DNA of 41,648 nucleotides from the NCBI GenBank assembly GCA_021647985.1, contig JAKITQ010000025.1, forward strand, positions 1 through 41,648. Reading direction: 5' to 3'. Numbering within the stretch: position 1 is the first letter of the stretch; each line of letters starts with the position of its first letter. Source of the DNA: Flavobacteriaceae bacterium (GTDB taxonomy: Bacteria > Bacteroidota > Bacteroidia > Flavobacteriales > Flavobacteriaceae). Below the pieces are notes generated by a model. It searched no databases. It was not told where the DNA came from and saw only the letters and a list, made by a program, of their open reading frames with translations. Positions 15,633 through 25,339 of the stretch are shown piece after piece. Position numbers and translations under genes: made by a program.

Positions 15633-18302
15633 TTAATCTGCTAAATTAGGTTGTAACCATTTTTTAGCTTTTTCTAAACTTATTCCTTTACGGGATGCAT
15701 AATCAATTACCTGATCACTTTTAATTTTACCCAAACCAAAATATTTAGAGTGCTCATTAGCAAAATAATACCCGGAAACGGCTGCAGCAGGCCACATAGC
15801 CATACTTTCAGTAAGTGTTGATCCAATAATTTTTTCTACTTCCAATAATTCCCAAATAGTTTCTTTTTCTAAATGATCGGGACATGCCGGATATCCTGGT
15901 GCGGGTCTAATTCCTTTATATTTTTCTTTGATCAGATCTTCATTTTTTAAACCTTCTTCAACGGCGTAACCCCAATGTTTTATTCTAATTTGCTTGTGCA
16001 AATATTCTGCAAAAGCTTCCGCAAACCTATCGGCTATAGCCTGTACCATTATTGCACTATAGTCATCTTCTTTGTCTTTATAACTTTTTGCCAAAGTATC
16101 AACTCCAAAAATTGCCACACAAAAAGCTCCCATATAATCGGTTAAACCGGAATCATTTGGCGCTAAAAAATCTGCCAAGGCAATATTAGGCACACCTTGT
16201 TTTTTTTGTAATTGCTGACGTAAAGTTCTAAATACAGCTATTTCTTTTCCGTTTTTACGAACTGAAATATCATCATCATTAACCGTGTTTGCTTCAAACA
16301 AACCAAAAACTGCTTTTGGTTTTAACAATTGTTTTGCAACAATCAAAGCAATTAATTTTTGAGCATCATCATACAATTGAGTTGCCTGTTCCCCTACTTT
16401 TTCATCTGTTAAAATATTAGGAAATTTACCGTGTAGATCCCATGAAATAAAGAATGGTTGCCAATCTATAAATGGTATCAAATCTTTTAAAGTTAATTGC
16501 TTTAACATTTGCACACCCAATTCTTTAGGTTTAACAATGGTGTTTTCGTTCCAGTTTATCTTAAATTTATTTTCTCGAGCCCTGCCTATGGCTACATACG
16601 ACTTTGTCTTACCTCTCTTTAAAAATTTTTCACGAAACGCATCATAATCCTTTTTTAAATTTACGACATACTCGTTACCCGTTTTCTTATTCAACAAATC
16701 ACTAACAACAGTTACTGCCTTTGACGCATCGTTAACATGAACCACTGCATTTTGATATTCAGGGTTTATTTTTACTGCAGTATGTGCTTTTGAAGTTGTT
16801 GCTCCACCAATTAACAATGGTACCTTAAAGTTTTGTCTTTCCATCTCTTTGGCTAAATACACCATCTCATCTAATGATGGTGTTATCAAACCTGAAAGGC
16901 CAATAATGTCAACATTCTTCTCTTTTGCAGATGCTATAATCTTTTCTGGAGGCACCATTACACCCAAATCTACAATTTCATAATTGTTACATCCCAAAAC
17001 TACACTTACGATATTTTTACCTATATCATGTACATCACCTTTTACAGTTGCCATTAAAATTTTTCCAAGAGCTTTTTGTTTTTCTCCTTTCTCTGCTTCA
17101 ATAAACGGATTTAAATAGGCCACAGCTTTTTTCATTACTCTTGCCGATTTCACTACCTGAGGTAAAAACATTTTACCAGCCCCAAATAAATCTCCAACAA
17201 CATTCATACCAACCATCAAATGCCCTTCAATCACTTCTATAGGTTCTTTTGAAGCCAATCTAGCCTCCTCTGCATCTTCAACAATATAGGCATCAACGCC
17301 TTTAACCAAAGCATGTGTTATTCTTTCTTGTACAGTTCCTTTTCGCCAAGTTTCATCTAAAATTTTCTCTTTTTTAGTTCCTTTAACTGTTTCTGAGAAA
17401 TCTAATAATCGTTCCGTTGCATCGTCTCTTTTGTTTAAAATTACATCTTCAACACGCTCTAATAAATCTTTAGGTATATCATCATATATTTCAAGCATAG
17501 CTGGATTTACTATACCCATATTCATACCAGCTTGTATGGCGTGATAAAGAAAAACAGAATGCATGGCTTCACGTACTGTATTATTCCCTCTAAATGAAAA
17601 AGATACATTACTAACTCCACCACTTACACTAACATTTGGTAAATTTTTACGCACCCAACGTGTGGCTTCAATAAAATCAATGGCATTTTTTTTATGTTCG
17701 TCCATTCCTGTTGCAACAGGAAATATATTTAAATCGAAAATAATATCTTCGGAAGGGAAACCAACTTTTTCAACCAAAATATCATACGATCTTTTGGCTA
17801 TTTCAATACGGCGATTAAAATTATCGGCCTGTCCAACTTCATCAAAAGCCATTATAATTACAGCAGCACCATATCGTTTTATTTTTATAGCTTGATTAAT
17901 AAAATTATCTTCTCCTTCTTTTAAGGATATTGAATTCACAACCGATTTACCTTGCACTACTTGTAATCCTGCTTCTATGATATCCCATTTTGAACTATCA
18001 ATCATTAAAGGCACTCTGCAAATATCTGGCTCAGCGGCAATTAAATTTAAAAAACGAACCATGGCTTCTTTTCCATCAAGCAAACCGTCATCCATATTAA
18101 TATCGATAATTTGCGCTCCTCCATCTACCTGATGTCTTGCAATTGCCAAGGCTTCATCGAATTTTTCTTCTTTAATCAATCGAAGAAATTTTCGAGATCC
18201 TGCAACATTTGTACGTTCACCAACATTTATAAAATTAACATTATCATCAACTACCAATGGCTCTAAACCAGATAATTTCATGTATTTTCTTTTATTACTC
18301 AC
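15633..18302 (-). CDS. metH: Methionine synthase, folate/cobalamin/reactivation half (MetH C-terminal polypeptide)
   Basis: An 889-residue protein corresponding to E. coli MetH without its first domain. The pterin-binding barrel begins [17 protein letters not shown] (residues about 23-39). The helical cap and B12 domain carry DVHDIG, where His425 is the lower cobalt ligand, followed by [12 protein letters not shown] and [13 protein letters not shown]. The C-terminal activation domain has [12 protein letters not shown] at 799-810, which binds S-adenosylmethionine. It transfers methyl from methyl-THF via cobalamin to homocysteine, working with the separate homocysteine-binding polypeptide encoded 51 nt upstream. 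The split falls cleanly between domains and each frame has its own start, so this is a two-subunit enzyme rather than a frameshift. Confidence 0.95.
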   Translation of the reverse strand: MSNKRKYMKLSGLEPLVVDDNVNFINVGERTNVAGSRKFLRLIKEEKFDEALAIARHQVDGGAQIIDINMDDGLLDGKEAMVRFLNLIAAEPDICRVPLMIDSSKWDIIEAGLQVVQGKSVVNSISLKEGEDNFINQAIKIKRYGAAVIIMAFDEVGQADNFNRRIEIAKRSYDILVEKVGFPSEDIIFDLNIFPVATGMDEHKKNAIDFIEATRWVRKNLPNVSVSGGVSNVSFSFRGNNTVREAMHSVFLYHAIQAGMNMGIVNPAMLEIYDDIPKDLLERVEDVILNKRDDATERLLDFSETVKGTKKEKILDETWRKGTVQERITHALVKGVDAYIVEDAEEARLASKEPIEVIEGHLMVGMNVVGDLFGAGKMFLPQVVKSARVMKKAVAYLNPFIEAEKGEKQKALGKILMATVKGDVHDIGKNIVSVVLGCNNYEIVDLGVMVPPEKIIASAKEKNVDIIGLSGLITPSLDEMVYLAKEMERQNFKVPLLIGGATTSKAHTAVKINPEYQNAVVHVNDASKAVTVVSDLLNKKTGNEYVVNLKKDYDAFREKFLKRGKTKSYVAIGRARENKFKINWNENTIVKPKELGVQMLKQLTLKDLIPFIDWQPFFISWDLHGKFPNILTDEKVGEQATQLYDDAQKLIALIVAKQLLKPKAVFGLFEANTVNDDDISVRKNGKEIAVFRTLRQQLQKKQGVPNIALADFLAPNDSGLTDYMGAFCVAIFGVDTLAKSYKDKEDDYSAIMVQAIADRFAEAFAEYLHKQIRIKHWGYAVEEGLKNEDLIKEKYKGIRPAPGYPACPDHLEKETIWELLEVEKIIGSTLTESMAMWPAAAVSGYYFANEHSKYFGLGKIKSDQVIDYASRKGISLEKAKKWLQPNLAD

Positions 18303-18353
18303 TTTTCTAGTGTTAATTAAGGTTAGCTTTATTTCTCATAATTATTCTCTCAT

Positions 18354-19358
18354 TTAGGCATAAGTACCAATCTTTCTTGGTTTATATTTCTTTGTCAATT
18401 CTGCAATAGCAGTAATATGATCTGGTGTAGTACCGCAACATCCTCCTATAATATTGATTAGATCTCTTTTTAAATACTCCTCAATTTGAGCTGCCATTTG
18501 TTCGGCAGTTTCATCGTACTCGCCAAAAGCATTTGGTAATCCTGCATTAGGGTGTGCAGAGATTGCAAACTCGGTTTTATTTGCAATTGCTTCTAAATGA
18601 GGCTGCAAAAGATTCGCTCCCAAGGCACAATTAAATCCAATTGTTAAAAGTGGAATATGAGATACCGATATTAAAAAAGCCTCTGCTGTTTGCCCTGATA
18701 AAGTTCTGCCACTAGCATCGGTTATCGTACCACTCAACATGATTGGAATATCAATACTTCTCTCTGCCTTTACCTCTTCAATAGCAAATAATGCCGCTTT
18801 TGCATTTAAGGTATCAAAAACAGTTTCAACAAGTAACAAATCAACACCTCCATCAATTAAGGCTTCTACTTGTTGCTTATAAGCGATTCGTAAATCTTCA
18901 AAAGTTACTGCTCTAAAACCAGGGTCATCCACATCTGGAGACATACTTGCTGTACGGTTTGTTGGGCCTATGGAGCCCGCAACAAATCTTGGTTTATTTG
19001 GTTCTTTGGCATTAAATTTATCAGCAACTTCTTTTGCAATTTTAGCCGATTCATAATTTAGCTCATAAACCAAATTTTCCATGTTATAGTCTGCCATAGC
19101 GATGGTTGTTCCTGAAAATGTATTGGTTTCAATAATATCAGCTCCTGCATCAAAATATTTTCTGTGAATTTCTTTTATAGCCTCTGGCTGAGTTAAGGTT
19201 AATAAGTCATTATTCCCTTTTAAAGACGATTTATAATCTTTAAAACGTTCACCTCTATAATCTTCTTCTAAAAAATTATGTTGCTGAATCATCGTACCCA
19301 TTGCACCATCTAACACCAATATTCTTTCTTTTAAAATATCTTTAATTTCTTTTTTCAT
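18354..19358 (-). CDS. metH: Homocysteine S-methyltransferase domain protein (MetH N-terminal polypeptide)
   Basis: A 334-residue homocysteine-binding barrel equal to the first domain of cobalamin-dependent methionine synthase. It begins [15 protein letters not shown] and has [13 protein letters not shown]. Zinc ligands are visible at Cys244 (GFNCALGA) and Cys307-Cys308 ([12 protein letters not shown]). The conserved [18 protein letters not shown] lies in between. It supplies zinc-activated homocysteine to the partner encoded next. The gap to metZ upstream is only 3 nt, so the two are probably translationally coupled. Confidence 0.95.
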   Translation of the reverse strand: MKKEIKDILKERILVLDGAMGTMIQQHNFLEEDYRGERFKDYKSSLKGNNDLLTLTQPEAIKEIHRKYFDAGADIIETNTFSGTTIAMADYNMENLVYELNYESAKIAKEVADKFNAKEPNKPRFVAGSIGPTNRTASMSPDVDDPGFRAVTFEDLRIAYKQQVEALIDGGVDLLLVETVFDTLNAKAALFAIEEVKAERSIDIPIMLSGTITDASGRTLSGQTAEAFLISVSHIPLLTIGFNCALGANLLQPHLEAIANKTEFAISAHPNAGLPNAFGEYDETAEQMAAQIEEYLKRDLINIIGGCCGTTPDHITAIAELTKKYKPRKIGTYA

Positions 19359-19361
19359 TTC

Positions 19362-20534
19362 CTAATTGTTCAACGCTTGATTTATATCGTTAATAATATC
19401 TTCAATATGTTCTAAGCCAACAGAAACTCTTACCAAACCATCGGTAATACTTACCTCCAGTCTATCATTTTCACTTAGCTTATTATGGGTTGTTGATGCT
19501 GGGTGTGTCACTATAGTACGGGTATCTCCTAAATTGGCTGATAAGGAACACATTTTAATTCGGTCTAAAAAAGTTCTCCCCGACTCAATACCTCCTTTTA
19601 CTTCAAAAGCTACAATGTTACCCCCTAACTTCATCTGTTTTTTTGCAACATCATATTGTGGGTGTGACCTTAAAAACGGATGTCTTACCCAATTCACATT
19701 GGAGTGGTTTTCTAAAAACTCAGCAACTTTTATTGCATTTTCACAATGTTTATCAACCCTTACTGCCAAAGTTTCTAAACTTTTTGATAATATCCATGCA
19801 TTAAAAGGAGACATTGCCGGGCCTGTATTACGAGAGAACAAATAAATTTCACGAATTAAATCTTTTTTCCCAACGGCAACTCCACCTAAAACCCTTCCTT
19901 GTCCATCAATTAATTTTGTTGCCGAATGCACTACAATATCAGCACCAAATTTAATTGGCTGCTGTAAATATGGAGTGGCAAAGCAATTATCAATCACCAA
20001 TAATAAATTGTGTTTTTTTGCTATTTTTCCTAATAATTCCAAATCAATAATATCAACAGCTGGATTTGTAGGCGTTTCTGCATACAACATTTTTGTATTT
20101 GGTTGGATTATACTTTCAATTTTATCCACCTCATCTACTTTAAAATACGAAGTTTCAATATTCCACTTAGGCAAATACTTAGTAAATAAAGTATGTGTTG
20201 AACCAAAAACTGATCTTGCAGAAACAATATGATCTCCACTTTTTAGTAATGCTCCAAAAGTTGAAAATATTGCCGCCATACCCGTTGCAAAGGCATAACC
20301 ACTTTCTGCACCTTCCATGGCTACCATTTTATCTACGAATTCTGTGGTATTTGGATTGGAAAAACGACTGTATAAATTCTTCTCTTTTTCTTCTGCAAAA
20401 GAGGCGCGCATATCTTCGGCGTCATCAAATACAAAGCTCGATGTTAAGTATAAAGGGCTTGTATGTTCGCTAAATTGCGAACGTTTGGTTTGCATTCTTA
20501 TCGCTTGTGTTTCAAAATGTTTTTTATCACTCAT
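19362..20534 (-). CDS. metZ: PLP-dependent O-acyl-homoserine sulfhydrylase (MetZ-type)
   Basis: A 390-residue Cys/Met-metabolism PLP enzyme. The schiff-base lysine is Lys207 in SATKLIDGQGRVLGG. YSRFSNPNTTEFVDKMVAME, FATGMAAIF and AETPTNPAVDIID are the other family blocks. The VDGQGR-type sequence after the lysine and overall resemblance favour an O-succinylhomoserine sulfhydrylase-like (MetZ) enzyme that makes homocysteine directly from sulfide, but O-acetylhomoserine as substrate cannot be excluded. It follows the fusion gene whose MetX-like domain would make the acyl-homoserine, after a 104-nt gap. Confidence 0.88.
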   Translation of the reverse strand: MSDKKHFETQAIRMQTKRSQFSEHTSPLYLTSSFVFDDAEDMRASFAEEKEKNLYSRFSNPNTTEFVDKMVAMEGAESGYAFATGMAAIFSTFGALLKSGDHIVSARSVFGSTHTLFTKYLPKWNIETSYFKVDEVDKIESIIQPNTKMLYAETPTNPAVDIIDLELLGKIAKKHNLLLVIDNCFATPYLQQPIKFGADIVVHSATKLIDGQGRVLGGVAVGKKDLIREIYLFSRNTGPAMSPFNAWILSKSLETLAVRVDKHCENAIKVAEFLENHSNVNWVRHPFLRSHPQYDVAKKQMKLGGNIVAFEVKGGIESGRTFLDRIKMCSLSANLGDTRTIVTHPASTTHNKLSENDRLEVSITDGLVRVSVGLEHIEDIINDINQALNN

Positions 20535-20638
20535 CCTCTATTTGTTAATAGTATTGTTAAAATCATAAAATTCTCACTTTCGTGAAAATGATTATTTGCA
20601 TAAATACTTACAGGGTTTTTTGAAAACCTTGTAAGAAA

Positions 20639-23600
20639 TTAAACAGCTTTCTCGGTCAATCTTAATATATCTCCAAAAACACCTCTCGCAGTAACTTTTG
20701 CGCCTGCTCCAGCTCCTTGGATTACCAAAGGTCTTTCGCCATAAGATTCTGTATATATTTCAAAAATAGAATCTGAACCTTGTACCTGGCCTAAAGAACT
20801 ATTTTGAGGTACAGAAACTAATTTAACTTCTAAATTACCCTTAGATTTTGATAAGTCACCCGACAATTCTCCAACATATCTCAATACATATCCCTCTTTT
20901 TGTTGTTCTTTGATTAATTTATATTCTGCATTTAAATCTTGTAAACGATTTAAAAATTCTGAAGCTGTTCCTTCTCTCAAATTTTCAGGAATTAAATTCT
21001 GAATTACCACATCTTCAATTTCATTTTCCAAGTCTAATTCTCTCGCCAAAATTAGTAATTTTCTAGCCACGTCATTACCGCTTAGGTCTTCTCTTGGGTC
21101 TGGTTCTGTAAATCCTTTTTCAACGGCTTCAGATAAAATTTCACTAAAATCTTTATCTTCTACAGAATAATGATTAAATAAATAACTTAATGACCCTGAA
21201 AACACACCATTAATTTTTGTGATATTTTCACCGGAATGGTGCAATAATTTTATGGTATCAACCAAAGGTAATCCTGCACCTACATTAGTTTCATATAAAT
21301 AATTTTTTTCATTTTCTTTTAAGGTAACTCTTAAGTCTTTATAGAAAGAAAAATCTATGGTATTTGCAATTTTATTCGAAGACACCAAATCAAAACCATT
21401 GTTCACCAATGGTATATAGTTTTGAATAAACGTATTACTTGCTGTATTATCAACAGCTATTAAGTTTTCCAAATGATTCTCTTTGGCATAACCAACCACA
21501 TCATTTATTGTGAATTCTTGATTAGTTACATGACTTAAGTCATTTTGCCAATTTTTGGATATACCATTTTTATTCAAAAGTAGTTGTTTGGAATTGCTAA
21601 GAGCAAAAATATTCAAGTTGATATTTTTTCTTTTTAATATATCTTTTTTGCTTTTTAAGATTTGATCAATTAATGTACCGCCAACCAAACCAACACCAAA
21701 AATAGCAATATTGATATTTGTAGAAACCCCAAAGATTTGACCGTGAATTACATTCACCGCTTTGTGTAGGTCTCTCTCTTCCAAAACCAAGCATATATTA
21801 TCACCTGTTATGGTATTATTAATTAATATTGGCTTTATTTTATTGACTGTTAATGCATTATACGATTTATGAAAATTACTTAAGTTTTGACCGATAATAG
21901 AAACAATCGATAGGTTATCTTTTATATAAATCCTATTTACATCTTTTGTTTTTAAATCTATCGCAAACTCTTGTTCTAATATAGCTTTTGCATTTTTTGC
22001 ATCGGTCGATTCTACAACAAAGCCAATCCCTCTTTCTGAAGAGCCTTGTGAGATTATACTTACATTAATATTTTCTTTGCTTAATGCGGAAAAGATACGT
22101 GCATCAACCCCAACTCTCCCCAATAAACCACGACCTTCTAAATTGATTAAGGATACTTTATTTTGCACCGTAACCGAACGAATACCTTTGGTTGTTGCAT
22201 GTGATTTTATCAATGTTCCTGTACTGTTCTTATCAAATGTATTTAATAATCTTAAAGGAATATTCTTTTCTACTAAGGGGATAATTGTTTTGGCATGTAA
22301 TATATTCGCTCCAAAATTTGCGAGTTCATTGGCTTCTTGATAAGTGAGTTCTTCAATTTTTTGTGCATTAGAAACCAAATCAGGGTTTGCCGTGTAAATA
22401 CCATTTACATGGGTGTAGTTTTGTAATTCTGATGCATCTAAAAAACTAGCAATTAATGCAGCTGAATAATTACTGCCGTTTCTACCTAAGGTTGTGGTTT
22501 CACCATAAACATTTGAAGCTATAAAACCTGATATTACCTGCAATTTATTTGAATTTAAGCTAAAGTGTTTTATTACATTTTCTTTAGAAACATCCAATAA
22601 TGGTGTTGCTTCACCAAAGGCATTATCTGTTTTGATCAACTTTCTCGAATCTACAAAATCTGCATCAATACCTCTTTTGTTTAGTAATTTTGTAATAGTT
22701 TTAATAGATAATATCTCCCCTTGGGCCAATACTTGGTCTTTAATTTTCTGACTGTAATCTCCCAAAAGTTGTACGCCTTCAAAAATATTTTTTAAAAGTT
22801 TGAATTCTTTTTCAAAATTAATTTTTGCATATGGTTCAACTTGATACTTTTTAAATGTTTCAAAATTATCATGATAAGGTTTATTATTTTTAGCATTCTC
22901 TAATATTTGTTCTAAAATATCAGTAGAATTTCCTCTTGCTGATAGTACCAAAGCAAATTTTTCTTGTGATGCTACTTTATCCTCAATAATATCTAAAACA
23001 CTTTGTAAACCGTTTCCATTTGCCAAGGATTTTCCACCAAATTTTACAATTTTAATTTTTTCGTTTTGGAAGTGTTTGGTTTTCGGCTGTTCAAAAACAG
23101 CGTGTAAAATATTGGTCAATTGGTCAAATTCGATTAAAAAAGCATCATGTCCATGAATAGATTTTATCTCTTGATAACTATTTGGCACTCCAGCTTCGGT
23201 TAATAATTTTTGTGTTTCTTTATTTTCACTGGGAACAAAAAAGAAGTCAGAATCAACCCCAACCTGAAAAATATTCGCTTTAATCAAACTTGCAACTTCA
23301 TTAAATGAACCTCTATTTCTTGTTATATCAATAGAACTCAATAAATGGTTCATCATTTTATAGGTTTGTAAAGTAAATCTATTCTCTAATTTTTCACCGT
23401 GATATAGCAACCAGCTTTCTGTATTGAAATTTCCCTGTTCTTTATTCTTCGTGCGATTAAATTTCTCTTTAAAGGAATCTGCTGTTCTATAAAAGAGCAT
23501 AGCCATCATTCTCGCATCATGTACTGGTTTACTCGAATTTACTAAGATTTGCTGTTGGGTTTTGTTGTGTGCCAAAATCCAATCCGATGCTTTCCAATCG

Positions 23601-24061
23601 GAAGCAACAGGAATCAAATTTTGAATTAGTTCAGGAAATAATACTGCCATTTCCCATGCTATTCCACCACCTAATGAGCCTCCAATGGCCGCATACAATC
23701 TATTTACATCTATAAGTTGAAGGCTTAACCCAAATAGTTTTGCAATATCTCTCGCTGTAAAATCTTCATAATTTTCAATAAAATTCTCTGGTTTTTCATC
23801 ATAACCGTTCCCTGGAATATTAAAAGCGATTATTGTAAATTTATTGGTGTCTATTAATTTACCCAAACCTATCAAAGAGTTCCACCAACCTGTTTCTCCA
23901 GCAACATTTGAATTACCTGTTAAGGCATGGTTTACCAACACTATTGGTGCTGTATGCAATTTCTGACCGAATAATTGATAAGACAATTCAAAATTCGAAT
24001 AAAAATATCCTGATTCTGTCGTGAAATTTTTTAAATTGATATATTCTAATTTGTTTTTCAA
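20639..24061 (-). CDS. thrA: Trifunctional fusion: MetX-like homoserine acyltransferase - aspartokinase - homoserine dehydrogenase
   Basis: A 1140-residue protein with three enzymes. Residues 1-330 form an alpha/beta-hydrolase of the MetX type: VNHALTGNSN (43-52), nucleophile Ser129 in GGSLGGG, Asp272 in VDSDFFF, His305 in GHDAFL. Residues 335-630 are aspartokinase: KFGGKSL at 340-346, TTLGRNGSNYSAALIA near 523-538. ACT domains lie at about 633-775 (NLEGRGLLG, SQGSSERGIGFVV). Residues 782-1140 are homoserine dehydrogenase: AIFGVGLVGGTLI at 786-798, SNKIA, GVFSGSLSYLFN, EPDPREDLSGNDVARKLLILARE. It would catalyse aspartate phosphorylation, aspartate-semialdehyde reduction and homoserine acylation. 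It is first in the operon, directly behind the SAM-I riboswitch. All three active sites look intact. Confidence 0.9.
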   Translation of the reverse strand: MKNKLEYINLKNFTTESGYFYSNFELSYQLFGQKLHTAPIVLVNHALTGNSNVAGETGWWNSLIGLGKLIDTNKFTIIAFNIPGNGYDEKPENFIENYEDFTARDIAKLFGLSLQLIDVNRLYAAIGGSLGGGIAWEMAVLFPELIQNLIPVASDWKASDWILAHNKTQQQILVNSSKPVHDARMMAMLFYRTADSFKEKFNRTKNKEQGNFNTESWLLYHGEKLENRFTLQTYKMMNHLLSSIDITRNRGSFNEVASLIKANIFQVGVDSDFFFVPSENKETQKLLTEAGVPNSYQEIKSIHGHDAFLIEFDQLTNILHAVFEQPKTKHFQNEKIKIVKFGGKSLANGNGLQSVLDIIEDKVASQEKFALVLSARGNSTDILEQILENAKNNKPYHDNFETFKKYQVEPYAKINFEKEFKLLKNIFEGVQLLGDYSQKIKDQVLAQGEILSIKTITKLLNKRGIDADFVDSRKLIKTDNAFGEATPLLDVSKENVIKHFSLNSNKLQVISGFIASNVYGETTTLGRNGSNYSAALIASFLDASELQNYTHVNGIYTANPDLVSNAQKIEELTYQEANELANFGANILHAKTIIPLVEKNIPLRLLNTFDKNSTGTLIKSHATTKGIRSVTVQNKVSLINLEGRGLLGRVGVDARIFSALSKENINVSIISQGSSERGIGFVVESTDAKNAKAILEQEFAIDLKTKDVNRIYIKDNLSIVSIIGQNLSNFHKSYNALTVNKIKPILINNTITGDNICLVLEERDLHKAVNVIHGQIFGVSTNINIAIFGVGLVGGTLIDQILKSKKDILKRKNINLNIFALSNSKQLLLNKNGISKNWQNDLSHVTNQEFTINDVVGYAKENHLENLIAVDNTASNTFIQNYIPLVNNGFDLVSSNKIANTIDFSFYKDLRVTLKENEKNYLYETNVGAGLPLVDTIKLLHHSGENITKINGVFSGSLSYLFNHYSVEDKDFSEILSEAVEKGFTEPDPREDLSGNDVARKLLILARELDLENEIEDVVIQNLIPENLREGTASEFLNRLQDLNAEYKLIKEQQKEGYVLRYVGELSGDLSKSKGNLEVKLVSVPQNSSLGQVQGSDSIFEIYTESYGERPLVIQGAGAGAKVTARGVFGDILRLTEKAV

Positions 24062-24140
24062 TTTTTCTTTTTTTAATTACCTCTACATTAAATAATTAGA
24101 TATTTATTGCAATTGAACTATTAATAAAGAAATTGATATA

Positions 24141-24169
24141 AAAAAGATTTTAATTACTTGAGTAATTAA
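24141..24169 (-). terminator. Candidate expression-platform terminator of the SAM-I riboswitch
   Basis: On the minus strand TTAATTACT-CA-AGTAATTAA (24169-24150) forms a 9-bp hairpin followed by AATCTTTTTT down to 24141. It lies just after the aptamer P1 helix and about 80 nt before the fusion-gene start, the right place for SAM-dependent transcription termination. The stem is AT-only and so weak; this is a prediction. Confidence 0.5.
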
Positions 24170-24175
24170 TTGTGA

Positions 24176-24273
24176 GTTATCTTCCCAAATCGGTAGAATT
24201 TAGCACCTTCTTTAAAGAAGTAAAGGGTTGCTAAGGCTTCAATGGGTCTAATCCCTCGGCCTTTCTTAATAAC
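24176..24273 (-). promoter_or_regulatory. SAM-I (S-box) riboswitch controlling the methionine operon
   Basis: The minus-strand leader shows the conserved S-box blocks in order: AAAGGCCGAGGGATTAGACC, GAAGCCTTAGCAACC, AAGAAGGTGCTAAATTC and the closing GGGAAGATAAC. P1 is closed by GTTAT (24273-24269) with ATAAC (24180-24176). In the S-box family S-adenosylmethionine binding stabilises P1 and switches off the gene. Here it precedes the MetX-AK-HSD fusion, metZ, metH (two parts) and metF, all logical targets. Confidence 0.92.
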
Positions 24274-24299
24274 AATTTCATAAATTAAATGAACTTTTG

Positions 24300-24332
24300 C
24301 AAAGTAACGTATTAATTTAATTTTTTACAACA
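24300..24332 (-). promoter_or_regulatory. Possible promoter of the methionine operon
   Basis: On the minus strand TTACTTTG ends at 24300 and TTGTTG lies at 24333-24328, about 21-24 bases upstream. This loosely fits the Bacteroidota -33/-7 pattern. It would start transcription near 24293, about 20 nt before the aptamer. The -7 box deviates at one base. Confidence 0.4.
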
Positions 24333-24339
24333 ATTTCTA

Positions 24340-24548
24340 TCTATAATTACATACATCGCAAAAATAATGTAGTTATTGTAATGTATTTCTTTCTAAACTA
24401 ATATCTGATTGGAAAATTTATTCAATGCTTTTTATGGTCAGATTTTAAATCTTATTTGCCAACTTACAGAAAAATCAATGCATAAAATTACATTTAAGAG
24501 TTATCTTTATGTCGTTTTTACCCTATATTAATTCTTTTGTGAATAAAA
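24340..24548. other. Intergenic stretch, no feature recognised
   Basis: AT-rich DNA between the methionine-operon promoter region and the 137-bp repeat. No reading frame, tRNA or strong dyad was found on either strand. Confidence 0.3.
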
Positions 24549-24579
24549 GGTATTAAACCCCAGGGCAAGCCCTGGACCC
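24549..24579. repeat. Perfect hairpin preceding repeat copy 1
   Basis: CCAGGGC-AA-GCCCTGG lies at about 24560-24575, after the word GGTATTAAACC. The same GGTATTAACC word recurs inside the 137-bp repeat at 24607-24616, so this looks like one more module of the same array. In the second copy of the repeat the equivalent place has a different hairpin (CCATC..GATGG at 41493-41510). Confidence 0.5.
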
Positions 24580-24708
24580 ATTAATAGGAATCGACCCAAG
24601 GGTCGAGGTATTAACCAAGATCCCGCTAGATACTGAAACAAGTTCAGTACAAAAAGCGGGATTAGTTCGACTAACTAAAAAATTGAAATTAATTTTTTAG
24701 AGTCTCAC
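24572..24708. repeat. 137-bp multi-hairpin intergenic repeat, copy 1
   Basis: Identical to 41512-41648 at 136 of 137 positions (T/A difference at 24581). It contains a chain of stem-loops. TCGACCC-AA-GGGTCGA lies at 24591-24606. ATCCCGC (24620-24626) pairs with GCGGGAT (24656-24662), and inside it TACTGAA (24631-24637) pairs with TTCAGTA (24643-24649). TTAGT-TCG-ACTAA lies at 24662-24674. CTAAAAAATT (24675-24684) pairs with AATTTTTTAG (24691-24700). There is no reading frame. Near-identity at a 17-kb distance in non-coding DNA implies recent spread or conversion. It may be a REP/MITE-like element or a structured RNA. Confidence 0.75.
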
Positions 24709-24776
24709 GAATAAATGTGTTTAACCTATTTCAAATCAAGAAAATTTTATCACAATTTATGGCTTAAAAAAGTTTT

Positions 24777-24804
24777 TTGAATTTAATAAAAAGATGTATA
24801 TTTG
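24777..24804 (+). promoter_or_regulatory. Promoter of the rplU-rpmA operon
   Basis: TTG at 24777-24779 and TATATTTG at 24797-24804, 17 bases apart, match the Bacteroidota consensus well. The leader of roughly 55 nt begins with a small hairpin GCCT-ATTTTGAC-AGGC (24811-24826), a possible site for autogenous control by L21; this is inference. Confidence 0.6.
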
Positions 24805-24865
24805 CACCCGCCTATTTTGACAGGCAACCTATTAATAAAATTAATAAAGCGAAAAACATAAATTT

Positions 24866-25315
24866 ATGTATGCAATTGTAGAGATAGCAGGGCAGCAATT
24901 TAAAGTAGCAAAAGACCAAAAGGTATTTGTACATCGTTTGCAAAATGAAGAAGGTTCAAAAGTTTCTTTTGACAATGTTCTTTTAATGAATGATGGAAAA
25001 ATCACTGTTGGCGCCCCAGCTATAAAAGGTGCAGTAGTAACTGCAAAAATACTTAGTCACCTAAAAGGTGATAAAGTAATCGTTTTTAAAAAGAAACGAA
25101 GAAAAGGATACAGAGTAAAAAATGGCCATCGTCAATTTTTAACTGAAATTCAAATAGAAGGTATTTCAGTGAAAGCTCCGGCAAAAAAGGCAGCTCCTAA
25201 AAAAGAGGTAAAGCCAGCTGAAGATGTTAAAAAACCAGTAGTAAAAAAAGCTACAGCTCCTAAAAAAGCAGCTCCTAAAAAGACGGCCGCAAAAAAAGAA
25301 AGCACAAAAAAATAA
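24866..25315 (+). CDS. rplU: 50S ribosomal protein L21 with long basic C-terminal tail
   Basis: Residues 1-102 are a normal bacterial L21: [20 protein letters not shown] at the start, then [17 protein letters not shown], and [23 protein letters not shown] near the end of the domain. Residues 103-149 form a Lys/Ala/Pro tail of repeated KKAAPKK- and KKA-type units not found in E. coli L21 (103 residues). The tail may bind rRNA or DNA non-specifically. It is the first gene of the rplU-rpmA pair, with a good promoter upstream and rpmA 24 nt downstream. Confidence 0.97.
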   Translation: MYAIVEIAGQQFKVAKDQKVFVHRLQNEEGSKVSFDNVLLMNDGKITVGAPAIKGAVVTAKILSHLKGDKVIVFKKKRRKGYRVKNGHRQFLTEIQIEGISVKAPAKKAAPKKEVKPAEDVKKPVVKKATAPKKAAPKKTAAKKESTKK

Positions 25316-25339
25316 TTTAATCATTTAAAAATTTAGATC

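Noticed and set aside
15633-19358. The methionine synthase in two frames could be a frameshifted single metH.
   Set aside because: The break falls between domains with 51 nt of non-coding sequence, each part has its own start and complete motifs, and both are in a maintained operon.
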